NCBI RefSeq assembly: GCF_008801475.1
Contig: NZ_VZPP01000004.1
Span: forward strand, 186,001 to 250,000
Length of the DNA: 64,000 bases
Source: Pseudomonas moorei
GTDB lineage: Bacteria; Pseudomonadota; Gammaproteobacteria; Pseudomonadales; Pseudomonadaceae
Direction: 5' to 3'
A program made the translations under genes and the position numbers. Below the pieces are notes generated by a model. The model saw only the letters and a program-made list of their open reading frames with translations, searched no databases and had not been told where the DNA came from. Positions 9,528 through 18,561 of the stretch are shown piece by piece (within the stretch, counting starts at the first letter, position 1; the number at the start of each line of letters is the position of its first letter).

Positions 9528-10811
9528 TCAGAAGCGGTAGGTAGCGCCGACACCGAAACCGTTTGCACTGTTTTCATACTTGGCGTTGTAGGACTGACCC
9601 AAGGCGTTAGCGCGATTGACAGTGACAGACTCTTCCTTGAGGTAGGAGTAGGCCACATCGATGGTCCAGTCGTCGGTTGGGCTAAAGCCTGCACCGATGC
9701 TGAAGATAGTCCGGTCGCCGGTAGGAATGCGTGGCGAACGATCAGTGTTGTTGGTAGGCGACTGGTCAAAAGTGAGACCGGTACGCAGTACCCACTGCTT
9801 GTTCAACTGGTAGGAAGTACCCACGGCGTAGGCCCAGGTATCATGCCAGTTTTGTTCTTCCGTGATGGTGCCAAGGATTTGTGGAGCGAGGGCACCACCG
9901 CTTTGTGCGGTTACGCCGTCGTTGTTGACGGTGATGTCTTTCAGGCGGCTCCAGCGAGTCCAGGTCGCACCGGCATAGAGCTTCCAGGCATCATTCATGT
10001 CCTGAGTCACGGAAAGGTCGTAGGACTCAGGTGTTTCGATCTTCAGCGAGGCATCGTAACGGTTGGATCGGAGTACCTGAGGTGGCACGCCAGCGCTGGC
10101 AGTCACATCGGTGTGGCCGTCGAGCTTGTAGTTCACTTTCGAGTGATAGGTCAGGCCCACGCGAGTGGTATCGGTGGCTTGCACCAGGATGCCGGCGTTG
10201 AAGCCCAGGGCCGTATCGTCGCCCTTGATCTCCACATTGTTGTCGCCAGTCGTCCTGGGGATGGCAATGTCCGATTCCAGGGTGCCGGAAATCCGGTTGA
10301 TGGTAGGGCCAAAACCGATCGACACTTTATCGTTGAACGCGTAGCTGACGGTTGGCTGCAGAGTGACGACCTTGACTTCGCTCTTGCTGCCGAAAGCGCG
10401 GCCCTGAAAGCCGTTTTCGTAGTTGGTGATCAGCCCGAACGGAGCGTAGACACCAAGGCCAAAAGCCCATTCATCGTTGATTTTGTTTGTGTAGAAACCC
10501 ATCGGTACTGTGGTGAACGGAACCATATCGCCTTTGTTGGTTCCGCTTGAACGGCCACCGGTATCGCTGATGTCGGTCGAGGCGTCGATCGATGCGATAC
10601 CGCCAGTGATTTGCTGGCCTTTGAGGCGGGCCATACCGGCAGGGTTACCAAAAACTGTGCTTGCATCATCGGCAGAAGAAGATCGCCCGGCAAAACCAGT
10701 CCCCATCCCGCTGATGCTTTGTTCGTTGAGGGCAAAGCCACTTGCGAAGATCTGGGTGGATGCCATGGCAACGGCGAGGCTAATGGTGGTTTTGAGCATT
10801 ACTTTTTTCAT
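9528..10811 (-). CDS. OmpP1/FadL/TodX family outer membrane transporter
   Basis: A 427-residue FadL-type beta-barrel for uptake of long-chain fatty acids or other hydrophobic compounds. The signal peptide (MKKVMLKTTISLAVAMASTQIFASG) is followed by FALNEQSISGMGTGFAGRSSSADDASTVFGNPAGMARL, the hatch-domain signature including the NPAG motif. The C-terminus GFGVGATYRF ends in phenylalanine as expected for outer membrane insertion. AGGAG is well placed upstream of the ATG. It is convergent with the peroxidase gene. The specific substrate is not evident. Confidence 0.92.
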   Translation of the reverse strand: MKKVMLKTTISLAVAMASTQIFASGFALNEQSISGMGTGFAGRSSSADDASTVFGNPAGMARLKGQQITGGIASIDASTDISDTGGRSSGTNKGDMVPFTTVPMGFYTNKINDEWAFGLGVYAPFGLITNYENGFQGRAFGSKSEVKVVTLQPTVSYAFNDKVSIGFGPTINRISGTLESDIAIPRTTGDNNVEIKGDDTALGFNAGILVQATDTTRVGLTYHSKVNYKLDGHTDVTASAGVPPQVLRSNRYDASLKIETPESYDLSVTQDMNDAWKLYAGATWTRWSRLKDITVNNDGVTAQSGGALAPQILGTITEEQNWHDTWAYAVGTSYQLNKQWVLRTGLTFDQSPTNNTDRSPRIPTGDRTIFSIGAGFSPTDDWTIDVAYSYLKEESVTVNRANALGQSYNAKYENSANGFGVGATYRF

Positions 10812-10958
10812 TATTAGAACTCCTGGTGATCACCGGGGCGAAAATTACCAACATTTTCGTCCCGGCGCTATAGGCTGTATCGCTTGATTTAGAGCGGTTT
10901 TGTAGGACAATCCGACCAGATTCGCAGCTCGATGTGCGAACTTTGGATCCAGAGGTGA

Positions 10959-11441
10959 TCAGCAGGCTACCTGATTCAGCGGTGAAACACAGGTTTGCCA
11001 GGCGTGGGTGAAGTCTCGCAGGCGTCCCTGGGGCTGGAAGGTCTGACGCCAGATTCGCGCCATTCCCAGCAGGTCGTCCGCTTCGGGCAGGGGAGTGTTT
11101 TGTTCTTCGACCAGCAGCCAGGCAATGGCGGTGGCGTAACGCAGGTTAACGGTCAATTCGAGGTGCGGACCGCTGAGGAAAGCATGTTGACTGGCCAGGC
11201 CGCGTACCAGGCTGGCGCGTTCGGGGTCGAGTGCGAGGTAGTGGTCCCAGAGCGCCTGATGGCGTGGTTCGGCGATCCGGTAGAGACCATGGCCTCGGCG
11301 GTCGTGAAGGGCGGTGCCGAGGGCTGACTGGCTGGCGGCGATGCCCACCAGCAGGGATTCGGCAGTTGCGCTGTGGCGTCCAAGATAGAGGAGTGTCGGA
11401 CGGATCACATAGCGGCACAGTTCGCTGGCAGCGATACCCAT
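10959..11441 (-). CDS. Conserved hypothetical protein (160 aa)
   Basis: A soluble, mostly helical 160-residue protein that begins MGIAASELCRYVIRPTLLYLG and ends CVSPLNQVAC. No signal peptide or recognised catalytic motif is visible. GAGGG stands just upstream of the ATG. It follows the FadL-like gene in the same order as I recall from P. aeruginosa, which supports a real gene. Function unknown. Confidence 0.75.
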   Translation of the reverse strand: MGIAASELCRYVIRPTLLYLGRHSATAESLLVGIAASQSALGTALHDRRGHGLYRIAEPRHQALWDHYLALDPERASLVRGLASQHAFLSGPHLELTVNLRYATAIAWLLVEEQNTPLPEADDLLGMARIWRQTFQPQGRLRDFTHAWQTCVSPLNQVAC

Positions 11442-11660
11442 AAAACCCTCGAAACACTCAATGGGGCGGCGATACCTGAATGGGCCTTGGCAGCAGTGGA
11501 TCGACTCAGGCTCGCCGGAAGCGGAACAAGCCGCTTGAGTTGAAGTGTAGTGTCATATTCACGACGTAAAGGTCTGTTTTTAAAATATTTCCGGCGTCGA
11601 GTTATAACCGTTATACCGGTTAGTGCTTAGTCGGCACGCCTGGATTGTGAAATTCCGGGC

Positions 11661-11690
11661 AACAAAAAGCCCCGCTTTCTAGGCGGGGCT
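11661..11690 (-). terminator. Intrinsic terminator of the 11717 gene
   Basis: AGCCCCGC (11668-11675) and GCGGGGCT (11683-11690) form an 8-bp stem followed on the minus strand by TTTTTG. It stands just after the stop codon of the 76-residue minus-strand gene. Confidence 0.88.
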
Positions 11691-11716
11691 CTTGGTGTTA
11701 CAGCCTTGCTGGCGTA

Positions 11717-11947
11717 TCAGGCAACCAGTGCCTGACGGGTACGCTCGATCACGGCCTGCAGCGGTTCGGCGCTGGAGTATTGATCGGGGTACAGGCGTTC
11801 GCTGTGACGAGCGATGCCGTGTTCGTTGACCAGCGTGAAGCTGAAACAGCCTTTGCGAGCAGCCATGATCAGGCAGTTCATTGGTGCAAAAGCGTTGGTT
11901 AGGGTGCGGATGGCATCCTGGGTATGGATTTGAGTAGACATAGTCAT
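11717..11947 (-). CDS. Small conserved-type protein, possibly DUF3509-like
   Basis: The 76-residue product starts MTMSTQIHTQDAIRTLTNAF and has the central segment CLIMAARKGCFSFTLVNEHG and a C-terminal helix with ERTRQALVA. The layout (DAFAP-type start, two strands, terminal helix with a paired arginine region) resembles small Pseudomonas DUF3509 proteins, but this is a weak match made by eye. TAGGAA precedes ATG 11947; the open frame runs upstream to 12406 without a start or ribosome site of comparable quality. A terminator follows the stop. Confidence 0.65.
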   Translation of the reverse strand: MTMSTQIHTQDAIRTLTNAFAPMNCLIMAARKGCFSFTLVNEHGIARHSERLYPDQYSSAEPLQAVIERTRQALVA

Positions 11948-12942
11948 TGGTGTTCCTACAAGCGACACGGATAAGAACCGTGCAAAATTAAAACGTTCCA
12001 GTGACGACGACCACCATTGGTCGAACGAAGAACCTGACTGGAACAAAGCAGCCAGTTTGAAGCGCTGATAAAGTTGGCGCGCTTGGGCTGGCAGGTAGGT
12101 ACTTAGGAGGGCAGGCAACACATCGAGGGCAAAGGTTCTGGGCCCGGGGTGAAGATCCTGATCAATTTGCAGGTTGGTTCGGTCAGAGTAAGTGAGCCTG
12201 GCAACACCCTTTGCTTTCGATTCAAAGGCTGTGTTGGCGCAAGATTTACCTGGAAACCATCGAGGTGGTCGATCCCGCTTGTTCGGTGGAGGCTTCGTTT
12301 GGGAAGGCTGTCCGGGGGGATTTGTTCGACCAGAATTGACTTTCAGCTTGGTACTAACGCCGCGGATACTAACCGATTGAATTGGAGAAGGGAAGTGTGA
12401 TAGCAAAAAAGATCACTGACGCAGCATTCAATTCCATCGCCCCAGGGCGGTTGATCGCAACTGCTGCTTTCCCGATACGCCCTGAAATAGCCCTTCATCC
12501 GACCAGTGGCGGTGGAGATCCAACCAGTCAGAACCCGCTTTGGTCATGGGTTTGTCACAGTTTATCCCCAAGCGTGTTGCCAAAATGCGCCGAAAAAGCG
12601 CATCGATATAACCCTCGAGAAGGTACTTGTGCACATAAGTTGCGCAGTCTGTCACCCCACTGTCATCCAGCCTTCAACCGCAGTGGGTGCCTGTAACCAA
12701 AATTTAAGTCAATGAAAAACATCGCTTTTTTTTACTGGTGAAAAAATCGTCAGTTTGACTGCAGGCCCCATTCCACAGGGCTTTGCGAGAGTTCAGGGGC
12801 GGTTGTCCACTGAGTTATCCACAGCTTCTGTGGATTGTCCCTAGCGCTTGCTCTAGGACGGGCGTGCAGCGTTTTTTTTGACTTTACCTGTAAGAAAAAA
12901 AGAGTAGAGTGGCGCGCCTTCCGAAATGCCCCACAGTGCTTT
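11948..12942. other. About 1 kb without a convincing gene
   Basis: No ORF on either strand here has both a good start and plausible composition. The best is a 75-codon minus-strand frame at 12428-12655, judged doubtful. Visible signals are a DnaA-box-containing inverted repeat at 12815-12837, T-rich runs near 12725 and 12872, and a probable promoter start TTGACT at 12878. In P. aeruginosa the genes on either side are, as I recall, not adjacent, so this may be a rearrangement boundary. Confidence 0.5.
12815..12837. promoter_or_regulatory. DnaA box within an inverted repeat
   Basis: A consensus DnaA box TTATCCACA (12815-12823) is followed by TGTGGATTG (12829-12837), an inverted copy with two mismatches. 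TCCACAG and CTGTGGA (12818-12824 and 12828-12834) form a perfect 7-bp inverted repeat. It lies about 105 bases upstream of the Sel1 gene at 12943. Confidence 0.5.
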
Positions 12943-13266
12943 ATGAAGTTTCGTTCACAATTTCTTTCCAGCCCTGCCAAACCTTCCGCTGTTGTCCCGC
13001 CCAAGCGCTTTTCGATGCGTGTGGCCGAGTGGCTTCTGGATAGTCCGCACCTGGGCGCAAACCCGAATGTGAAACACATCGCCGGGCGTTTGCTCAAGCA
13101 ACCGGCCCGTGATGGGGTCGTGGCTGCGCAAAGCCGACTCGGCCAACTGATGTGCCGGGAATGTGGCAACGCCCGGGATCGGCGGATTGGCCATGACCTT
13201 CTGCGCCAGGCCGCGCGTGCAGGCGATCTGCGCGCGCAAAAGGAACTGGGCCTGATCGAAGACTGA
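12943..13266 (+). CDS. Sel1-like repeat protein (107 aa)
   Basis: A basic 107-residue protein. The C-terminal half, AAQSRLGQLMCRECGNARDR then RIGHDLLRQAARAGDLRAQK, matches a single Sel1/TPR-like helical pair plus part of another, with the usual A-x-x-LG and A-x-G-x-x-x-A-x-x-x-LG spacing. Such repeats mediate protein contacts. The N-terminal 50 residues are not recognised. No strong ribosome site precedes the ATG. The gene stands 61 bases before rmuC and is co-oriented with it. Confidence 0.7.
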   Translation: MKFRSQFLSSPAKPSAVVPPKRFSMRVAEWLLDSPHLGANPNVKHIAGRLLKQPARDGVVAAQSRLGQLMCRECGNARDRRIGHDLLRQAARAGDLRAQKELGLIED

Positions 13267-13327
13267 GCTGTCCAAGACCTGACGGCTTGGTTAACCTTCA
13301 AGCTTTATTTCAATGGCAGGAATGGCT

Positions 13328-14806
13328 ATGGCTATGGACGTGACCAGCGCATTGCTCGGTCTGGCGGGTGCTGCACTGCCGCTACTGGTGTTGGCCTGGC
13401 AACTGCAACGCCGGGCAAGCAATGCGCAGGCGCAGGTGGCGTTGCTCGAAGAGCGCCTGGCCACGGCGCATCTGGCTCAAGATGGATTGACTGCCCAGCT
13501 TGAAGCCTGTCGCGATGAAATCGCCGATTTAAGCCAGGCCAATTCCGCCCGGCAAGCCGACCTTGCCGCCGTGCGCCGCGAAGTCGAACTGCTGCAGATC
13601 GAACGGGACGATGCGCGCGACGCCGCCCACGCCTGGAATATCGAGCGTGCCGGCAAGGACGCCGAACTGCGTCGCCTGGACGCCCAGGCCGCCGCTCTCA
13701 GCGCGGAGTTGCGCGAACAACAGGAAAGCCATCAGCAGCGCCTTGATGACTTGCAAGGCTCGCGCGACGAGCTGCGAGCGCAGTTCGCCGAGTTGGCGGG
13801 GAGGATCTTCGATGAGCGTGAGCAGCGTTTTGCCGAAACCAGTCAGCAGCGCCTCGGCCAGTTGCTCGACCCGCTGAAGGAGCGCATCCAGTCCTTTGAA
13901 AAACGCGTGGAGGAAAGTTACCAGGCTGAGGCCCGGGAGCGTTTCTCGCTGGCCAAGGAGCTGGAGCGCCTGCAACAACTCAATCTGCGCCTGAGCGATG
14001 AAGCCACCAACCTGACCCGTGCCTTGAAAGGGCAGAAAACCCAGGGTAACTGGGGCGAACTGATTCTTGAGCGAGTGCTTGAGCATGCCGGTCTGGAGAA
14101 GGGGCGCGAATATCAGACCCAGGTCAATCTCAAAGGGCCGGATGGCGAGCGGTTTCAACCGGATGTGATCATTTACCTGCCGGGCGACAAGCAGGTGGTG
14201 GTCGACTCCAAAGTCAGTCTCACGGCGTATCAGCAGTACGTGGCCGCAGAAGACGAAGCCATCGGCCAGATCGCCATCAAGCAGCATGTGCTGTCCCTGC
14301 GCAACCACGTCAAGGGCTTGGCGGGCAAAGATTACAAGCGTCTGGACGGCCTGCACAGCCTGGATTTCGTCTTGTTGTTCGTGCCGATCGAAGCCGCATT
14401 TTCCGCCGCGCTGCAGGCTGAACCGACGCTGTTCCAGGAGGCGTTCGACCGCAACATCGTGATCGTCAGCCCGACCACGTTGCTGGCGACGCTGCGTGTC
14501 ATCGACAGCCTGTGGAAACAGGAACGCCAAAGTCAGAATGCGCGGGAGATCGCCGAGCGGGCCGGGTGGCTGTACGACAAATTCGTGCTGTTTATTCAGG
14601 ATCTGGATGAGGTCGGCAATCGCCTGCAGCAGCTGGACAAGGCCTACAGTTCGGCGCGCAACAAGCTGACAGAGGGCCGTGGCAACCTGGTCAGTCGCAG
14701 TGAACAACTCAAGTTGCTGGGGGCGAGGGCAAGCAAAAGCCTGCCAGCCGATTTGCTTGAGCGTGCGATGACGGATGTGGACGGGCTGGTCGAGTTGCCG
14801 GAGTAG
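13328..14806 (+). CDS. rmuC: DNA recombination protein RmuC
   Basis: RmuC is a membrane-anchored coiled-coil protein with a nuclease-like domain, implicated in limiting inversion between short repeats. The 492-residue protein has an N-terminal transmembrane helix (SALLGLAGAALPLLVLAWQL), a long coiled coil to about residue 230, and the RmuC domain with GNWGELILERVLEHAGLEKG, FQPDVIIYLPGDKQVVVDSKVSL and LLATLRVIDSLWKQE. AGGAA at 13318-13322 fits ATG 13328; ATGs at 13313, 13322 and 13334 are alternatives. Confidence 0.93.
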   Translation: MAMDVTSALLGLAGAALPLLVLAWQLQRRASNAQAQVALLEERLATAHLAQDGLTAQLEACRDEIADLSQANSARQADLAAVRREVELLQIERDDARDAAHAWNIERAGKDAELRRLDAQAAALSAELREQQESHQQRLDDLQGSRDELRAQFAELAGRIFDEREQRFAETSQQRLGQLLDPLKERIQSFEKRVEESYQAEARERFSLAKELERLQQLNLRLSDEATNLTRALKGQKTQGNWGELILERVLEHAGLEKGREYQTQVNLKGPDGERFQPDVIIYLPGDKQVVVDSKVSLTAYQQYVAAEDEAIGQIAIKQHVLSLRNHVKGLAGKDYKRLDGLHSLDFVLLFVPIEAAFSAALQAEPTLFQEAFDRNIVIVSPTTLLATLRVIDSLWKQERQSQNAREIAERAGWLYDKFVLFIQDLDEVGNRLQQLDKAYSSARNKLTEGRGNLVSRSEQLKLLGARASKSLPADLLERAMTDVDGLVELPE

Positions 14807-14814
14807 CGAAACCG

Positions 14815-14880
14815 CATCGCGAACAGGCTTGCTCTCACAGGGGAATGCGGCGAATGTGGGAGCGAGTCTGCTCGCGATGG
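14815..14880 (+). repeat. REP pair between rmuC and the sensor kinase
   Basis: One unit reads CATCGCGAACAGGCTTGCTC and the opposite unit GAGCGAGTCTGCTCGCGATG. The core is of the GCGAGC-GCTCGC type. It separates convergent genes. Confidence 0.8.
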
Positions 14881-14910
14881 CGGTAGTCGCACCACCGCGG
14901 CAGCCAGGCA

Positions 14911-17900
14911 CTACAACGGCAAATACCGACTCAACAACGCCCGCAACGCCGCCGGTTTCACCGGTTTGGCCAGGTAATCCAGTCCGGCTGCGTGCACCTG
15001 TGCCATGGTCTCGGGGCGTGCGTCGGCGCTGATCACCACGCCCGGCACCGGCTCACCCAAGCGGGTGCGCAGCCAGGCCATCAGCTCCGTGCCGGTTTCG
15101 CCGTGGTCGAGATGGAAGTCCACCAACGCCAATTGCGGCCGCACCCCCTCATCGAACAATGCCACGCACTCATCGCGATTGCGTGCAGTCCAGACCTGGC
15201 AACCCCAGCGAGTCAGCAAGCTGTTCATGCCGATCAGGATGCTGTCCTCGTTGTCGATGCACAGCACCTGCGCACCACTGAGTAATTTGCCATTGAGTTC
15301 GGCAGCCTTGACCGGCTGTGCGGTTTGCGCCCTGGCCAGCGGGACGCTGACGCTGAACACGCTGCCGCGCCCCGGCCACGAGCGAACGCGCAAGGAATGC
15401 CCGAGTACGCGGCACAAACCGTCGGCAATCGCCAGGCCCAGCCCCAGGCCTTTCTCGGCACGGGTCTGATGGCTGTCGAGACGTTTGAACTCTTCGAAAA
15501 TCACTTGCTGCTTATCTTCCGGAATACCGGGGCCACGGTCCCAGACCTCCAGGCACAACTCGCCCTTTTGCCGGCGAACACCCAGCAGCACCGGGCCTTT
15601 GGCATAGCGGAAAGCGTTGGTCAGGAAGTTTTGCAGGATCCGACGCAACAACTTGATATCGCTGTCGATGCGCAGCGTGCTGCTCCTCACACGAAATTCC
15701 AGTCCCTGTTCACGCGCCAATGCCTTGAACTCGGCCCCGAGCGTGTCGAACAACTCGCTAAGCGCGAACGGCTTGGGATGGGGATTGATCTTGCCGTTTT
15801 CGAGGCGGGAAATATCCAGCAAGTCGCTGATCAGGTCTTCGGCTGAACGTAGCGAGCTGTCCAGGTGCTGGACCAGTTTCTGTGCCTCTCCGGACAGTCC
15901 CTCGTCCTGATGGGACAGGGCGGCGGAGAAGAGTCGCGCGGCATTCAAGGGTTGCATCAAGTCATGGCTGACGGCCGCCAGGAAACGGGTTTTCGACTGG
16001 TTGGCGGCCTCGGCGGTGCCCTTGGCTTCAGTCAGGGCAATGTTGAGCTGAGACAGCTCGTGGGTACGTTCGGTGACCCGTTGTTCCAGGCCTTCATTGG
16101 CTTCGGTCAATGCCTGTTCGGCTTCGCGGAACGCGGTGATGTCGGTGAAGCTCATGACGAAACCGCCGCCCGGCATCGGATTGCCGATCAGCTCGATTAC
16201 CCGGCCATTGGGAAACAAACGCTCGGAGGTATGTGCACGGCCCTGGCGCATCCAGTGTAGGCGGCGGGCGACGTGCACTTCGGCTTCACCGGGACCGCAC
16301 AGGCCGCGCTCGGCGTTGTGGCGAATGATGTCGGCAATCGGTCGGCCGACGCTGATCAGGCCATCCGGGTAGTCGAACAGTTCCAGGTAGCGCCGGTTCC
16401 AGGCCACCAGTTTCAGCGACTGGTCGACCACGCTGATGCCCTGGGTGATGTTCTCGATCGCCCCCTGTAGCAGCGCGCGATTGAATTGCAGTACCTCCGA
16501 GGCTTCGTCAGCGATGCGCACGACGTCCTCCAGTTGCATCTCCCGACCTTCGATGGCGGCTTTTACTACCGCACGCGTTGAAGAGGCGCCGAGCACGCCG
16601 GCCAGCAAGCGTTCAGTGTGGGCGATCCATTCGCCGTCGGCGTTCTGGTTCGGGTTGAAGCCTTTGCCCTGGCGGTAGGCAAAGCGGATGAAACTCTGGC
16701 GCGCACGTTCCTCGCCTACAAAGCGTGCCGCCAATTGCAGCAAGTCGTCGATCTGTACCGCCAGCATCGAGCGTGCGCTGGGGCGGGCACTGATTTCCTG
16801 GCCGATGAAGCGACCGGCCTGCCAATGTTCCGAAACCCGCGTGCGAGACAGTACCGAGACCCAGGCGAACAGGGTGAAGTTGCCGGCGAGGGACAGCACC
16901 ACACCCTGGGTCAGCGGTGTGATCGGCAGATGCAGCGGGTTACTGTGCAGCCACGCCAGGCCGGGGAAGCTGCTCAGCGACCAGCCCAGGCTAAGGGCGG
17001 TAATCGGCAGGATCAGGGTGTAGAACCACAGGAACGTACCGGCGGCGAGGCCGGCGAACACGCCACGGCGATTGGCCTGTTTCCAGTACAGCGCGCCAAG
17101 CATGGCCGGAGCCAGTTGGGTCACCGCCGCAAAGGCGATCTGGCCGATGGTCGCCAGGCTTGCGGTCGAGCCCAGCAAGCGATAGCTGACGTAGGCCAGC
17201 AGCAAAATGACCACGATGCTCACCCGACGTACCGAGAGCATCCACTGGCGAAATACTTCGAACGGGCGCTCGGCGTTATTGCGGCGTAGCAACCATGGCA
17301 ACAGCATGTCGTTGGAGACCATGGTCGACAACGCCACGCTGGCCACGATCACCATGCCGGTCGCCGCCGATGCGCCGCCGATAAACGCCAGCAGGGCCAA
17401 GGCCGGATGCGCCTGGGCCAGTGGTAGGCTGATGACGAAGGAGTCCGGCAGCACCGAACTCGGGAGCAGCATCTGACCCGCCAGCGCGATGGGCACGACG
17501 AACATCGCCGCCAACGCCAGGTAGGCCGGGAAGACCCATTTGGCCAGGCGCAAGTCCTGCGGATCGATGTTTTCCACCACTGTCACATGGAACTGCCGTG
17601 GCAGGCAGATGATCGCCATCATCGCCACACCGGTCTGTACCACCATCGATGGCCAGTTGACCGTTTCCTTCCAGTATTCCTCGAGTCGCGGGGCGAGCAT
17701 GGCCTGGTTAAACAGGTCGTCGAAACCGTCATAGAGGCCGTAGGTCACATACGCACCGACTGCCAGAAAGGCGAACAGCTTCACCAGCGATTCGAACGCA
17801 ATGGCCAGCACCATCCCGCGGTGGTGCTCCGTGGCATCGAGGTTGCGAGTGCCGAAAACGATGGTGAACAGCGCCAGCACCAGCGACACGATCAATGCGG

Positions 17901-18381
17901 TATCCTGCGCACGTACGCCCATGGCGTCGGCGCCGGCACCGATCAGCAGGTTCACCCCGAGCACGATGCCCTTGAGCTGCAGGGCGATGTAGGGCAATAC
18001 GCCGACCAGGCAGATCAAAGCGACCACCACCGCCAGCGATTGGGATTTGCCGTAGCGGGCGGCGATGAAGTCGGCGATGGAGGTGATGTTCTCCTGCTTG
18101 CTGATCATCACCATTTTTTGCAGCACCCACGGTGCACCGACCAGCAGCAGGATCGGCCCCAGGTAGATCGGCACGAATGACCAAAGCTGTTCCGCGGCCT
18201 GGCCCACCGCGCCAAAGAAGGTCCAGCTGGTGCAATAGACCGCGAGCGAAAGGCTGTACACCCAGGCACGCACCCGCGGCGGCAGCGGCGCACTGCGTCG
18301 GTCACCGTAAAAGGCGATGGTGAACATGATGGCCATATAGGCCAGGGCGACGGCGGCAATCAGCCCGCTGGACAGCGACAT
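14911..18381 (-). CDS. Hybrid sensor histidine kinase with SLC5-type transporter domain (CrbS/MxtR-like)
   Basis: The 1156-residue protein has an N-terminal sodium/solute symporter-like domain of about 13 helices (residues 1-500), a cytosolic linker with a PAS domain (about 640-760, ending in MPGGGFVMSFTDITAFREAE), a coiled coil, a HisKA domain with the phospho-histidine in AVSHDLMQPLNAARLF (about H806), an ATPase domain (NAFRYA, DRGPGIP, GLGLGLAI) and a C-terminal receiver with the aspartate in LALVDFHLDH (about D1088). This architecture matches CrbS/MxtR, which controls acetate use through a LuxR-type partner; no partner is in the window. GGGAG supports ATG 18381. Confidence 0.85.
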   Translation of the reverse strand: MSLSSGLIAAVALAYMAIMFTIAFYGDRRSAPLPPRVRAWVYSLSLAVYCTSWTFFGAVGQAAEQLWSFVPIYLGPILLLVGAPWVLQKMVMISKQENITSIADFIAARYGKSQSLAVVVALICLVGVLPYIALQLKGIVLGVNLLIGAGADAMGVRAQDTALIVSLVLALFTIVFGTRNLDATEHHRGMVLAIAFESLVKLFAFLAVGAYVTYGLYDGFDDLFNQAMLAPRLEEYWKETVNWPSMVVQTGVAMMAIICLPRQFHVTVVENIDPQDLRLAKWVFPAYLALAAMFVVPIALAGQMLLPSSVLPDSFVISLPLAQAHPALALLAFIGGASAATGMVIVASVALSTMVSNDMLLPWLLRRNNAERPFEVFRQWMLSVRRVSIVVILLLAYVSYRLLGSTASLATIGQIAFAAVTQLAPAMLGALYWKQANRRGVFAGLAAGTFLWFYTLILPITALSLGWSLSSFPGLAWLHSNPLHLPITPLTQGVVLSLAGNFTLFAWVSVLSRTRVSEHWQAGRFIGQEISARPSARSMLAVQIDDLLQLAARFVGEERARQSFIRFAYRQGKGFNPNQNADGEWIAHTERLLAGVLGASSTRAVVKAAIEGREMQLEDVVRIADEASEVLQFNRALLQGAIENITQGISVVDQSLKLVAWNRRYLELFDYPDGLISVGRPIADIIRHNAERGLCGPGEAEVHVARRLHWMRQGRAHTSERLFPNGRVIELIGNPMPGGGFVMSFTDITAFREAEQALTEANEGLEQRVTERTHELSQLNIALTEAKGTAEAANQSKTRFLAAVSHDLMQPLNAARLFSAALSHQDEGLSGEAQKLVQHLDSSLRSAEDLISDLLDISRLENGKINPHPKPFALSELFDTLGAEFKALAREQGLEFRVRSSTLRIDSDIKLLRRILQNFLTNAFRYAKGPVLLGVRRQKGELCLEVWDRGPGIPEDKQQVIFEEFKRLDSHQTRAEKGLGLGLAIADGLCRVLGHSLRVRSWPGRGSVFSVSVPLARAQTAQPVKAAELNGKLLSGAQVLCIDNEDSILIGMNSLLTRWGCQVWTARNRDECVALFDEGVRPQLALVDFHLDHGETGTELMAWLRTRLGEPVPGVVISADARPETMAQVHAAGLDYLAKPVKPAALRALLSRYLPL

Positions 18382-18533
18382 GGGAACTCCCGGCAACCAA
18401 AGACACCCGGGCCTCCCGCCCGGACAGACAGTCTCGCACGACCGCCCCGGTTAGTCAGTGTCGACCAAGGTCGTGGCGTGGCGGGGTGTCGCAGCGGGGC
18501 GGGCAGCTGGTTTTTTGCGGTTTGTGCCGGCCG

Positions 18534-18555
18534 CATCGCGAGCTGGCTCGCGATG
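18534..18555. repeat. Compact palindrome, REP-like, downstream of TetR gene
   Basis: CATCGCGAGC and GCTCGCGATG form a perfect 10-bp inverted repeat with a 2-base centre. It is the REP core of the GCGAGC class without a GTGGGAG tail and lies just after the minus-strand TetR stop. Confidence 0.7.
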
Positions 18556-18561
18556 GTGGCC

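Noticed and set aside
11948-12406. N-terminal extension of the 76-residue minus-strand protein up to 12406
   Set aside because: The extension is Pro/Arg/Ser-rich with no ribosome site, while TAGGAA precedes ATG 11947.
12553-12580. Sigma-54-like promoter on the minus strand (TTGGCAACACGCTTGG)
   Set aside because: The -12 element has GG instead of GC and no downstream gene is convincing within a normal distance.
12428-12655. 75-codon minus-strand frame in the 1-kb gap
   Set aside because: Composition is plausible, but the start is GTG without a Shine-Dalgarno and no family is recognised. A conservation search could still rescue it.
13313-13327. rmuC starting at ATG 13313
   Set aside because: No ribosome site precedes it, while AGGAA at 13318-13322 fits ATG 13328. 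Only five residues differ, so the choice is not firm.
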